A stretch of DNA of 64,000 bases. Source: CAWCGU01 sp963838095. Lineage in GTDB: Bacteria; Actinomycetota; Thermoleophilia; Solirubrobacterales; 70-9. A program made the position numbers and the translations under genes. The number at the start of each line of letters is the position of its first letter. Position 1 is the stretch's first letter. Positions 1 through 8,422 of the stretch are shown here, piece after piece. The DNA is taken from the NCBI GenBank assembly GCA_963838095.1, contig CAWIPO010000008.1, positions 248,001-312,000 of the forward strand. The letters run 5' to 3'. The notes under the pieces are model-generated. The model was given only the letters and a program-made list of their open reading frames with translations, had not been told where the DNA came from and did not search any database.

Positions 1-7
1 GGGCAAC

Positions 8-1423
8 GTGGTCTTCGCGCTGATCGCCGGGCCCGCGCTGGTGCGGATGCTGCTGCGCTTCCGCTCCCGGATGGAGGTGACCTGGCGGGAGGGAGGGCCG
101 CGACGGGCTGCCGCGGGCGCGGCGGCAACCCTCAGCGCATCTCTGCTCGCGATCGTCCTGGTGACAGGCGCGGGCGGGCTCCCCTCGGAGGCCAGGGCGC
201 AGGGAGCCGACGGCGCCGCGGCGTGGCTGGAGGGCGCGCAGAACGCCGATGGGGGCTTCGGGATCGAGATCGGTGCCGAGTCCAACCTGGAGATGACGAC
301 ATGGGCGGCGCTTGCGCTGGAGGCGGCGGGACGCAACCCCCTGGACGTCTCCCGCGATGGGCGGACGCCGATCGACTACCTCCAAGCGCACTCGGGCGAG
401 ATCCGCTCGACCAACGACATCCAGCGCGTGATCCTCGTGCTCGAAGCCGCCGGCCTCGACTCCGATGACTTCGCCGGCCGCGACCTCGTCGAGACGCTTC
501 GCGATCGCCGCCGCCGGGACGGGTCGTTTCGAGCCTGGCCCAACCTGACGGCATTCGGCGTTCTCGCTCTGGCGGCGGCCGGCGTGCCGGATTCCGACCT
601 GCTGCGCTCAGCCAACTGGCTCCGCCGAGCGCAATCCCGCGATGGTGGCTGGGGAGCGGTGGTCGGGACCCAAACAGATCCTGACTCCACGGGCGCGGTA
701 TTGCAGGCGCTCGCGGCGGCGGGTCTGGGTGGCAGCTCGGTAGCCGAGCGTGCCGTCGCCTATCTGAAGCGAAATCAACTCCGTGGCGGCGGCTGGGCGC
801 TGACAAGCGGCGGCACGCCGAACTCGCAGTCCACCGCCTACTGCGTGCAGGGGCTGTGGTCGTTCGGTGTCGACCCCGCCGATGTCCGGCGCGGGGGCGA
901 CGATCCTTTCGACTTCCTGGCCGCCCGCCAGGCCTCGGACGGCCACTACCGCTACTCCGCCTCCAGCGACCAGACGCCCGTGTGGGTGACCGCGCAGGCG
1001 CTGCTGGCCGTGAGCCGGCAACCGTTCCCGCTGCCGGTGGTGGCACGCGCGCCCACCTCATCGAGTCCGCGCGCCGGCGCCGCCGGGTCGGGCGGGGCGG
1101 GAGGGACCGCGCAAGGGTCCGACGGCGGCGGGAGCGGGTCAGGTGGCGGTTCAGGTGCCGGCCCCGCGGACGGTGCTCGCGGCGGCGGCAGCGGGAGCGG
1201 CGGTGGCTCGGACGACGCCGGGGGCTCGAACGGTCCCTCCGCCGGCTCGGACGCAACCACGATCCCTGTCGGGGAGGCCGACGGCGACGCCGGGACCGCT
1301 CTAACCCCAGCTTCCGGCGAGTCGAACGACGGCAGCGCGGCGTCCTATCTCGCCGCCGCCTTTGGCGCGCTCGCGCTCGCGATGGTGGCCGGCTATCTCT
1401 GGTATCGCCGCCGCCTGCCCTGA
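8..1423 (+). CDS. Membrane-tethered alpha-toroid protein (prenyltransferase/squalene oxidase repeats), 5' end uncertain
   Basis: A protein with at least five repeats of the terpene-cyclase/prenyltransferase alpha-toroid type: QNADGGFG (about residues 78-85 from the GTG at 8), RRDGSFRAW, QSRDGGWG, LRGGGWAL and QASDGHYRY. A signal/anchor helix (SASLLAIVLV) precedes the repeats. A Gly/Ser-rich linker (about 350-410) follows them, and a C-terminal membrane helix ends in YRRRLP, so the toroid should sit outside the cell, tethered at the C-terminus. No DxDD or DXD catalytic motif of true cyclases was seen, so a binding role is as likely as an enzyme. The frame is open to the window edge. An ATG at 71 would give a normal secreted protein, while the first 21 residues look like the end of another membrane protein. 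Either the start is 71, or this is the C-terminal part of a longer fusion. Confidence 0.7.
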   Translation: MVFALIAGPALVRMLLRFRSRMEVTWREGGPRRAAAGAAATLSASLLAIVLVTGAGGLPSEARAQGADGAAAWLEGAQNADGGFGIEIGAESNLEMTTWAALALEAAGRNPLDVSRDGRTPIDYLQAHSGEIRSTNDIQRVILVLEAAGLDSDDFAGRDLVETLRDRRRRDGSFRAWPNLTAFGVLALAAAGVPDSDLLRSANWLRRAQSRDGGWGAVVGTQTDPDSTGAVLQALAAAGLGGSSVAERAVAYLKRNQLRGGGWALTSGGTPNSQSTAYCVQGLWSFGVDPADVRRGGDDPFDFLAARQASDGHYRYSASSDQTPVWVTAQALLAVSRQPFPLPVVARAPTSSSPRAGAAGSGGAGGTAQGSDGGGSGSGGGSGAGPADGARGGGSGSGGGSDDAGGSNGPSAGSDATTIPVGEADGDAGTALTPASGESNDGSAASYLAAAFGALALAMVAGYLWYRRRLP

Positions 1424-1438
1424 CGTACAGTCCCCCGG

Positions 1439-2440
1439 GTGCCGTCCTTCACCACCGCCTTCGTCACCGGCGCCTCCGGTTTCGTCGGCGGTGCGCTGAC
1501 CGAGCGCCTCGTGGGCGAGGGGGTCGGCGTGCGCGCGCTGGCCCGCTCGGATGCAGCAGCGGAAAAGGTGGAGGCGCTGGGCGCTCAGCCGGTACGGGGC
1601 GAGCTCTCCGAGCCCGAGGCGATCGCGGCCGGCGCCGATGGTTGCGAGGTCGCCTTTCACGCCGCCGCGACCGTTTCGGAATGGGGCCCGCGGGAGGAGT
1701 TCGAGCGCGTCAACGTGCAGGGGACCGCGAACGCGCTCGAGGGCTGCGCGAGCGCCGGCGTTCGCCGCTTCGTTCACGTCGGAACCGAGGCCGCGCTGCT
1801 CGCCGGCCAGCCGCTGCATCAGGTGAACGAGACGGCGCCGCTGCGCCCCGACTCCTCCGCGATCTACAGCTCGACGAAGGCGAGGGCGGAAGCACTTGTC
1901 CGCGACGCGAACCGCCACGGATACGAGACCGTTGTGCTCCGCCCCAGGTTCGTCTGGGGGCGGGGTGATACCTCGCTGCTTCCGGCGATGGTCGAGATGG
2001 TCCGTGCCGGGCGCTTCGCGTGGGTCGGCGGCGGCCGCCATCTGACCGACACAACACACATCGACAACACCGTCGAAGGCCTCATGCTGGCCGCTGAGCG
2101 TGGTCAGCCCGGCAGCGCCTACTTCGTCACCGATGGCGAGCCCGTCGTATTTCGCGATTTCGTCACGGAGTTGCTCGCCACGCAGGGAGTCGACGCGCCG
2201 ACGCGAAACGTGCCGACGCCGCTCGCTCGCTCGGTTGCCGCGGTCAGCGAGACGGTCTGGCGAGCGCTTCCCCTCAAGGGCGTCCCGCCGCTTACCCGCT
2301 TTGCGGTCTGGGTCTCCTCGCTGGAGTGCACGATCGACATCTCCCGCGCCCGCGACGAGCTCGGCTATTCGCCGGTGATCACCCGTGAGCAGGGGCTCGC
2401 CGAGCTGCGCCGGGGTTCCCAGGAGCAGCAGGCGGCCTGA
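1439..2440 (+). CDS. NAD(P)-dependent epimerase/dehydratase (extended SDR, 3-beta-HSD-like)
   Basis: An extended short-chain dehydrogenase/reductase of 333 aa. The N-terminal Rossmann motif TGASGFVGG binds NAD(P), and the catalytic pair is in YSSTK (YxxxK) near residue 143. A downstream segment, VLRPRFVWGRGD, is typical of the 3-beta-hydroxysteroid dehydrogenase/dihydroflavonol reductase branch. The substrate cannot be told from sequence; sterol-like, hopanoid or sugar-nucleotide substrates are all possible. It starts at a GTG 15 bases after the toroid gene stops and shares one base with the next gene (TGATG), so the three are probably cotranscribed. The toroid neighbour is a weak hint at an isoprenoid substrate. 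Confidence 0.85.
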   Translation: MPSFTTAFVTGASGFVGGALTERLVGEGVGVRALARSDAAAEKVEALGAQPVRGELSEPEAIAAGADGCEVAFHAAATVSEWGPREEFERVNVQGTANALEGCASAGVRRFVHVGTEAALLAGQPLHQVNETAPLRPDSSAIYSSTKARAEALVRDANRHGYETVVLRPRFVWGRGDTSLLPAMVEMVRAGRFAWVGGGRHLTDTTHIDNTVEGLMLAAERGQPGSAYFVTDGEPVVFRDFVTELLATQGVDAPTRNVPTPLARSVAAVSETVWRALPLKGVPPLTRFAVWVSSLECTIDISRARDELGYSPVITREQGLAELRRGSQEQQAA

Positions 2441-2949
2441 TGGACGCAGACACCGCGATCCGCACCCGCCGCACGCACAAGGCCTATCGCCCTGAGAGCG
2501 TCGCGCGCGAGACCCTCGACGAGCTGTTCGAGCTCGCGCGCTGGGCGCCCAACCACCACCTGACGAACCCTTGGCGCTTCCGGGTCCTCGGGCCCGAGGC
2601 CCTGGAGCGGCTGAAGCAGGCTGCCGGCCCGGAGGCCGCTGCGAAGCTCGACCGCGCCCCGACGCTGGTGGTGTGCTCGTGCGAGACCAGCGACGATCCG
2701 ATCGAGGCGGAGGAGGACCTGCTCGCGGCCGGTTGCGCCGCCTACATCGTCCTCCTCGGGGCACACGCCCGCGGGCTCGCCGGCTACTGGCGAACGCCCG
2801 GGGTGCTGCGCACCGACGCCGGGCGCGAAGCCGTCGGGCTCGCGGAGGGCGAGCGCTTCGTCAGCCTGATCCACCTCGGCAACCCGGTGCAGGAGCAGCG
2901 CGTGCCTGAGCGCGAGCCGCCCGAGTCCTTCGTCACCTATCTCGACTGA
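2440..2949 (+). CDS. Nitroreductase-family FMN oxidoreductase
   Basis: A 169-aa protein of the nitroreductase fold, an FMN-dependent NAD(P)H oxidoreductase. The N-terminal basic motif TRRTHKAYRP (residues 9-18) is the usual FMN-phosphate contact. NHHLTNPWRF (about 38-47) and the late segment LIHLGNP match the family pattern. It is shorter than classical NfsB-type enzymes (about 215 aa), as in the compact YdjA-like group. Its ATG lies in the TGATG overlap with the upstream SDR stop codon, which suggests translational coupling. The substrate is unknown. Confidence 0.85.
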   Translation: MDADTAIRTRRTHKAYRPESVARETLDELFELARWAPNHHLTNPWRFRVLGPEALERLKQAAGPEAAAKLDRAPTLVVCSCETSDDPIEAEEDLLAAGCAAYIVLLGAHARGLAGYWRTPGVLRTDAGREAVGLAEGERFVSLIHLGNPVQEQRVPEREPPESFVTYLD

Positions 2950-2959
2950 TGGACACCTG

Positions 2960-4645
2960 GTGATCTCGCGCGAGAAGGCACTCGAGGCGGTGACGGGGGA
3001 GCGCTTCGACGTGGTCGTGATCGGCGGCGGCATCACCGGCGCCGGGGTCGCCCTGGACGCCGCCTCGCGCGGCTATTCCGTGGCCCTCGCCGAGCGCGAC
3101 GACTGGGCCTGCGGGACCTCGAGCCGCTCCTCGAAGATGGTCCACGGCGGGCTTCGCTACCTGCAGAACTTCGATCTCGGCCTGGTCCGGGAGGCCCTGC
3201 TCGAGCGCCAGCTGATGGTCCAGCTGGCTCCACATCTCGTCTACCCGACCCCGTTTCTGGTCCCAACCCTCGGCGAGGACCGCCGCGACCGCCGGATCGG
3301 AATCGGCCTGAACATGTACGACGTCATGGCCAGCACCCGCGTCGGCCGCTCGAGGCGCTCTGGGGCCGCCCGCCAGGACGTGGAGGACTACTGGGCGCCC
3401 GACCGCCACCGCACGATCTCCGCCGAGGAGGTGGTCGAGCTGCTTCCCGCCTTGGCCGGCCGCGAGCCCGGCTCCGCCTACATGTTCTACGACTGCCAGA
3501 CCGACGATGTCCGACTCGTGCTCACGGTCCTGGGCGAGGCCGAGCGCTTCGGCGCCGTGATGATCAACCGCGCCGAGGTTGCCGAGCTGCGGGACGAGGA
3601 GGGGCGCGCGGCCGGGGTGGTGGCGATCGACGGCGAGACCGGCGAGCGCTTCGAGATCGCCGCCGACAACGTCGTCAACGCGACCGGCGTGTGGGCGGAC
3701 CGGATCCGGCCGGCCGAGATTCTCGGCGAGGAGGAGGTGCCGCGGATCGCTCCCTCTCGCGGCACCCACGTCACCGTCCCGCTCGATCTGCTGCCGCTGA
3801 ACGGCGCCTGCGTCGTCCCCGCCGGCGAGGGGCGGACGATCTTCGCCCTGCCGTGGTACCGCCGCGTCCTGATTGGGACGACGGACCGCGACTACGAGGG
3901 CGACCTTCGCCACGTCGAGCCGAGCGGCGAGGACATCGAATACCTGCTCGACGCCGTCAACGCCTATTTCGAGACGAAGCTCGGCCTCGGGGACCTCTGC
4001 GGCTCATACGCCGGCGTGCGCCCACTGATTTCGACCGGCGACCCGAAGAAGTCGGTGGACATCTCGCGCAAGGCGGAGTTGTATGAGACCTCGTCCGGGC
4101 TGCTGACGATCACCGGCGGCAAGCTCACCACCTGGCGACGGATGGCGAAGCAGGCGGTCGATCGGCTCGTCGATCGGGAGGGACGCGAGGCTCCCTGCCG
4201 GACCGCCGAGATCCCGCTGGGGATGAGCGCGCGGCCCGAGGACCTCGAGCCGCCGGCCGGGCTCGACACCGGCCTGGTCCCCGATCCCGTCGCCGAGCAG
4301 CTCAGCTTCCGATATGGCCACGCCGCCCGCAACGTGCTCAAGGTCGCGGCCGAGAACCCGAAGCTCGGCTCGCCGATCGTCGCCGATCGTCCCGATCTGC
4401 TCGCCGAGGCCGTGATCGCCGCCCGCCTCGAGCAGGCCCGGTCGATCGCCGACGTGCTGCTGCGGCGAACCCGCCTTGGGATCCTCGCCGCTCCCGAGCT
4501 GCGGACCGCCGACGCGGTGGCGCCGATCGCGGATGCGATGGGGGAGGAGCTGGGCTGGTCGAAGGCGCGCCGAAAGCGTGAGGCCGAGGCCTGGGTCGAG
4601 CAGGCCGCGGCCGAGGGGATCGATCCGGCGGGTGGCATAACGTAG
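2960..4645 (+). CDS. glpD: Aerobic glycerol-3-phosphate dehydrogenase
   Basis: An FAD-dependent membrane-associated enzyme that oxidises sn-glycerol 3-phosphate to dihydroxyacetone phosphate and feeds electrons to quinones. The FAD motif GGGITG is at residues 22-27. The family block HGGLRYLQ lies near 53-60, and the C-terminal domain has GGKLTTWR. The length of 561 aa is normal for GlpD. It starts with GTG 11 bases after the nitroreductase, and a second GTG-start gene (fsa) follows after 5 bases, so glpD and fsa form a tight unit in triose/hexose phosphate metabolism. No glycerol kinase or facilitator is nearby. Confidence 0.93.
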   Translation: MISREKALEAVTGERFDVVVIGGGITGAGVALDAASRGYSVALAERDDWACGTSSRSSKMVHGGLRYLQNFDLGLVREALLERQLMVQLAPHLVYPTPFLVPTLGEDRRDRRIGIGLNMYDVMASTRVGRSRRSGAARQDVEDYWAPDRHRTISAEEVVELLPALAGREPGSAYMFYDCQTDDVRLVLTVLGEAERFGAVMINRAEVAELRDEEGRAAGVVAIDGETGERFEIAADNVVNATGVWADRIRPAEILGEEEVPRIAPSRGTHVTVPLDLLPLNGACVVPAGEGRTIFALPWYRRVLIGTTDRDYEGDLRHVEPSGEDIEYLLDAVNAYFETKLGLGDLCGSYAGVRPLISTGDPKKSVDISRKAELYETSSGLLTITGGKLTTWRRMAKQAVDRLVDREGREAPCRTAEIPLGMSARPEDLEPPAGLDTGLVPDPVAEQLSFRYGHAARNVLKVAAENPKLGSPIVADRPDLLAEAVIAARLEQARSIADVLLRRTRLGILAAPELRTADAVAPIADAMGEELGWSKARRKREAEAWVEQAAAEGIDPAGGIT

Positions 4646-4650
4646 GCCGC

Positions 4651-5358
4651 GTGAGGCTCTTCATCGATACCGGCAGCGTCGCCGAAGTCGAGGAGATCGC
4701 GTACTGGGGGGTCCTCGCGGGGGCCACTACCAACCCGAGCCTGCTGGCAAAGGAGCAGGGTGACCCGGGCGAGATCATCCGCCGGATCTGCGACCTCGTC
4801 GACGGTCCCGTGTCCGCGGAGGTCGTCTCCGAGGACTCCGGCGGGATGATCGCGGAGGGCCGGGCGCTCCGCGAGCTGCACCAGCACGTCACGGTGAAGG
4901 TCCCGTTCTGCGAGCAGGGTCTCGCCGCCACGCGCGCGCTCACCGACGAGGACATCCCGGTGAACATGACCCTTGTCTTCTCGCCCAGCCAGGCGCTGCT
5001 CGCCGCCGCCTCGGGCGCCACTTATGTGTCGTGCTTCATGGGGCGTCTTGACGACATCTCGGTCGACTCGGCCGCCGTCGTCGCCGAGATCGCCGCCTGC
5101 TTCCGCGCCGCGGGCGTCAGGTCGCAGATCATCGCCGCCTCCATCCGTCACCCGGAGCATGCGCTCACCGCCGCCAAGCTCGGCTGCGAGATCGCGACGA
5201 TTCCGGCGAAAGTGCTGCGCCAGATGCTCGCCCACCCGCTCACCGAAGCGGGCGCCGAGCAATTCCGCCGCGACTGGCAGTCGCGTCCGGAGTTCGCGCA
5301 GTGGCTCGGCGAGCTGACCGCGGCGCGCGAGCCGGCGCGCCTGGCCGAAGCTGCCTGA
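4651..5358 (+). CDS. fsa: Fructose-6-phosphate aldolase / transaldolase-like protein
   Basis: A small class I aldolase (235 aa) of the TalC/FSA subfamily. The Schiff-base lysine is K83 in TVKVPF. The flanking family blocks GATTNPSLL and FMGRLDDISVD are present. It either cleaves fructose 6-phosphate to dihydroxyacetone and glyceraldehyde 3-phosphate or acts as a short transaldolase; the two cannot be separated by eye. The start is a GTG 5 bases after glpD. In Bacillus the tal gene lies close to rho, and here a Rho-like gene follows at once, so the neighbourhood looks ancestral. Confidence 0.88.
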   Translation: MRLFIDTGSVAEVEEIAYWGVLAGATTNPSLLAKEQGDPGEIIRRICDLVDGPVSAEVVSEDSGGMIAEGRALRELHQHVTVKVPFCEQGLAATRALTDEDIPVNMTLVFSPSQALLAAASGATYVSCFMGRLDDISVDSAAVVAEIAACFRAAGVRSQIIAASIRHPEHALTAAKLGCEIATIPAKVLRQMLAHPLTEAGAEQFRRDWQSRPEFAQWLGELTAAREPARLAEAA

Positions 5359-5399
5359 CCGAGGCTCGAGCACGGGCACGGATATCCTGGCGCCCGGCA

Positions 5400-6610
5400 G
5401 TGCCGGATCTCGCTGACAAGCACCTCGCCGAGCTGCACGCGGAAGCGGCTGCGCTTGGCGTGCCGGGTTACCGTCTGCTGAGGCGCGAACAGCTCCTCGA
5501 GGCGCTGGGCGCCGAACAGCCGCGGCGAGGAAGAGACGAGCGAGAGGAGCAGCCCCGAGACGAGGGGCCGACCGAGGACGTGAGCGGTGTTCTCGACCTG
5601 ATGCCGCAGCGCTTCGGCTTCCTTCGCCTAAACGGCCTCGAGGCCGCCGAGGGCGACGTCTACATCTCCGCTTCCCAGATCCGCCGCTGCGAGCTGCGGG
5701 CCGGCGACGAGATCTCGGGCCCGGCGCGAGAGCCGCAGCGCGGCGAGCGCCACCGGGCGCTCGTCCACGTCGAGAGCGTGAACGGAGCCGAGCCCGGAGC
5801 GGAGCGGAGCGAGTTTGACTCGCTGACGGCAGTGACGCCGCGCCGCCGGCTTCAGATCGCGAGCACCGGCGCAGGCGAGCCGGAGGTACTCCTGCGGGCG
5901 GTGGATCTGCTGGCGCCGCTCGCCCTCGGGCAGCGGGTCCTGGTGGCATCGCCGCCGCGCTCGGGCCGCACCACTCTGCTGCGAGCATGGCGAGGGCGCT
6001 GGAGGCAAACGCCGCCGCCGAGCTGATCGTCCTGCTGGTCGACGAGCGACCCGAGGAGGCGACCCGCTGGCGCGAGGAGCTTCCCGGTGCGCGGCTGGCG
6101 ATCGCGACCGCCGACGCCACGCCCGCCGAGCAGGGACGGATAGCAGCCTTGGCGCTCGCCCACGCGCGCCGGCGCGCGGAGGCCGGCGCCGATCCGGTGT
6201 TGCTGGTTGACTCGCTCTCGCGGCTTGCCGGCTCGCGACGCGACGGCGCCGACCCCAAGCGCCTCTTCGGCTCCGGCCGTGAGCTGATGGAAGAGCAGGC
6301 TGGGTCGCTGACAGTGATCGCGACCGTCCTCGGAGAGGGCTCCGATCAGGCTCGTAGCGCGGTCGAGACGACCGAGAACGCGCTGATCACGCTCGACCCG
6401 CAGCTGGCTGCGCTGGGTGTCTTTCCGGCGCTCGACGTCGCGGGCTGCCGGGTCTCGAACGAGGAGGAGATCCGCGACCCCGCCGAGCTCGAGCCGGCCC
6501 GGAGGCTGCGGACGATGCTCGCGGAGATCCCGGCTCGCGACGCGGCCGCGATGCTTCGCGAGCTGATCGAGCGCTCGGCGACGAACGCCGAGCTTCTCGC
6601 CTCGCTGTAG
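5400..6610 (+). CDS. rho: Divergent Rho-like transcription termination factor, one frameshift
   Basis: The gene reads as Rho across two frames (5400-about 5986 and 5987-6610), together about 403 aa. Order: a Rho N-terminal helical domain (LADKHLAELHAEAAALGVPG), a cold-shock-type RNA-binding domain (VSGVLDLMPQRFGFLR to about residue 110), then the RecA-like motor with DERPEEAT and Walker B VLLVDSLSRLA. One base is missing around 5984-5988, where LLRA-W should read LLRA-MARAL. Several key sites differ from standard Rho. Walker A is PPRSGRTT instead of PPKAGKT, so both lysines are arginine. The Q-loop stretch before PKRLFG is shortened, and the R-loop lysine block (EEFKGTGN in Escherichia coli) reads AVETTEN. 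An arginine near the finger position (AGCRVSNEEE) is kept. It may be a paralogue or a decaying orthologue. Confidence 0.8.
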
Positions 6611-6641
6611 TAGCCGCTGTTTCGGTGCCGGGGCTTCTTCG

Positions 6642-7388
6642 CTAGCGGCCGAGCAGTCCGCCGAGCTGCCCGAGCGCGCCGCCCTGCGTGTTCTGCGCCG
6701 AGCCGCCGCCCGAGGCGCCCGTTGCTCCGGCAACGGGACCTTCGGAGGGCTGGATCAGGACCCATCCCGAGCCCGAGAAGGCGAGCTGGAGGCTTTCTCC
6801 CGAACCCTTGCCGATCAGCGTCTTCAGGTTGACGTCGGTCTTCACGTCGCTGCGAACGCCGCTCGACCACGTGATCGCGCACGACGGGTCAGCGTAGGTC
6901 GGGTGCTCATCGACCTGGAGCAGCATCGGGCTGCCGTCGGAGACCAGCGCCACCATTCCCGTGCCCTTCAGCTCCATGTTGGTGAGCCCGCCGCTCAGCA
7001 TCCCCGAAAGGCCCTCCACCTTCTTGATGTCCCACTCGATCCCGTCCTCGAACGCGAGCAAGTTTGCGCCGTTGCAGGTGATGAAGTCGTTCTCGAGGTT
7101 GAGGATGTGGATCTCCTGCGCCAGGTCTCCGAGGAAGACCTCTCCGCTGCCGGAGATCTTCATCAGCTGCGTGCCCTCGCCGCTGACCGCCTTCTTCATC
7201 ATCCGCTGAAGGCCGCCACTGCCCGCGTGCTCGAAGTTGACCTCGCCTTGGTAGGCGCACATCGAGCCAAGCTTCGCCTGGATCGTCACGTCCTTCAGCT
7301 CGACCTTGAGCATCTTCGAGCTCTGCAGAGAAAACGCCTCCTGCGTCTCGGTCTCCGCGAACTGAGCCAGATCGCGCTCGACTGACAT
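6642..7388 (-). CDS. AIM24 family protein
   Basis: A 248-aa protein of the AIM24/TIGR00266 family, beta-rich proteins of uncertain biochemical role found in bacteria and fungal mitochondria. Typical segments are GSMCAYQGEVNFEH, QLMKISGSGEVFLG and the long strand pattern through residue about 210. The C-terminus ends in a Gly-rich tail (ASGGGSAQNTQGGALGQLGG LLGR in part) that is likely flexible. There is no signal peptide. A strong Shine-Dalgarno (AAGGAGG, then 5 bases, then ATG) fixes the start at 7388. It is convergent with the Rho-like gene and lies 90 bases downstream of the unknown gene at 7479-7943 on the same strand, so the two may share a transcript. Confidence 0.88.
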   Translation of the reverse strand: MSVERDLAQFAETETQEAFSLQSSKMLKVELKDVTIQAKLGSMCAYQGEVNFEHAGSGGLQRMMKKAVSGEGTQLMKISGSGEVFLGDLAQEIHILNLENDFITCNGANLLAFEDGIEWDIKKVEGLSGMLSGGLTNMELKGTGMVALVSDGSPMLLQVDEHPTYADPSCAITWSSGVRSDVKTDVNLKTLIGKGSGESLQLAFSGSGWVLIQPSEGPVAGATGASGGGSAQNTQGGALGQLGGLLGR

Positions 7389-7478
7389 CTGAACCTCCTT
7401 GGTCGGTTGCTGCCCCGGAGCGAGCAGGCTACCTACGAACGCCGGCCGGGCGCATCGAGCGCTGACCGCCGGGCGCCG

Positions 7479-7943
7479 TCAGCGGCGGTAGGCGAGCTTC
7501 TTCCAGGACGGCTCGCGTGAGAGTTCGATCGGGTCTTCGCCGCGCTCGGGCTGGACGTAGCCGAAGCTCTGTGAGTACTCGTCGAAGATCACGTCGAGCT
7601 CGCCCTCTTTGACCCGTTGATCGAGCCAAGCTCCGCGGAAGACGAGCCGGCGGATCCAGTGCACAAGGCTGCGGTCGGAGGGCCCGACCAGCTCGCGCCA
7701 GTTCTCGTTCACGTGGCGGCCGAGCTCCGATGCGGGCTCGGTGATCTCTCCGTTTACGGCGAGGTCGAGGAGGTCGTGGAGCTCGCCGGCACCGAGGCCC
7801 TGCTCGACGAAATCGAGCTTCACCGCCGCTTGCTCGACCCGCTGCGCGAAGTCCTCTTCGTTGAAGGAGAAGCGGAGCTCACCGTACTCCAGTACGTAAT
7901 CGGCTCCGGAATCGTAGTTTCCTCTGCGGGCTGCTTTCTCCAC
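7479..7943 (-). CDS. Hypothetical protein (no family recognised)
   Basis: I do not recognise this protein. From the GTG at 7943 it is about 154 aa, mostly acidic and helical, with blocks DYVLEYGELRFSF, ELGRHVNENWRELVGPSD and WIRRLVFRGAWLDQR. No membrane helix or signal peptide is visible. The longer reading to 8096 adds an Arg/Pro-rich leader that would overlap the divergent DUF192 gene and looks non-coding, so I prefer 7943, which has a purine-rich stretch (GAAGAGAAGAAG) just upstream. It precedes the AIM24 gene on the same strand. Confidence 0.6.
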   Translation of the reverse strand: MEKAARRGNYDSGADYVLEYGELRFSFNEEDFAQRVEQAAVKLDFVEQGLGAGELHDLLDLAVNGEITEPASELGRHVNENWRELVGPSDRSLVHWIRRLVFRGAWLDQRVKEGELDVIFDEYSQSFGYVQPERGEDPIELSREPSWKKLAYRR

Positions 7944-8011
7944 TGATTTCGCTTCTTCTCTTCGCCTCCGGGGCCTCCCATTGACGCCCGCTCCAGAGGT
8001 GGGCCGCATCT

Positions 8012-8422
8012 TTGCGCATGGGCGGGGGTCGAGTCCAGTCCCGGTGGCTCCTGAACGTGCACTTGCACCGGTTGGCGAGGGGGGGCGGAGGAGCACGGTG
8101 CGGGCTTTTCGGGGACGTGGGCGAAGCGCCGAGACTTCGAGGTTTGCCGCGGGCGGAGGTCCTCGGCAGCCTCTTCCCGGTCGCCACTGGATGGCGAGCC
8201 CGGCTGCTCGGTCTCTCCCGCCTCAATGCCGCGGAGGCTGGTCCCGGCCTCCTGATCCGGCGCTGCCGCAGCGTGCACACGTTCGGGATGCGCTTTGCGC
8301 TCGACCTCTACTTCCTCTCTGATCGGGGCGATGTCGTCGGAGTCCGCCTCGCCGTGCCCCGTCGGCGAATCGTGCTCGAACGCAGGGCGGCCGCGGTGCT
8401 GGAGCTTCCGGCGGAGTGCTGA
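8012..8422 (+). CDS. DUF192 family protein
   Basis: A 134-136-aa protein with the DUF192 core in its second half: ATGWRARLLGLSRL, then SVHTFGMRFALDLYFL and GDVVGV. DUF192 is a small beta-barrel of unknown function that often lies beside Tad/Flp pilus genes in actinobacteria. The first 50 residues are Arg/Gly-rich and may not be translated; TTG at 8012 and ATG at 8018 are both possible. It ends in a TGATG overlap with the response regulator, so it is probably the first gene of the regulator-pilus operon. Confidence 0.75.
   Translation: MRMGGGRVQSRWLLNVHLHRLARGGGGARCGLFGDVGEAPRLRGLPRAEVLGSLFPVATGWRARLLGLSRLNAAEAGPGLLIRRCRSVHTFGMRFALDLYFLSDRGDVVGVRLAVPRRRIVLERRAAAVLELPAEC

Noticed and set aside
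1060..1250. Apparent tandem repeat of GGC/GGT/AGC triplets
   Set aside because: It encodes the Gly/Ser linker of the toroid protein and has no exact repeat unit.
132..1256. Long minus-strand open frame opposite the toroid gene
   Set aside because: Arg/Pro/Ser-rich low-complexity translation with no family signal; a GC-driven shadow of the plus-strand gene.
5975..6000. Programmed frameshift in the Rho-like gene
   Set aside because: No slippery heptamer or strong following structure; a simple missing base explains it.
3964..6258. 764-aa minus-strand open frame across glpD, fsa and the Rho-like gene
   Set aside because: Crosses three well-supported plus-strand genes and has no recognisable motif.
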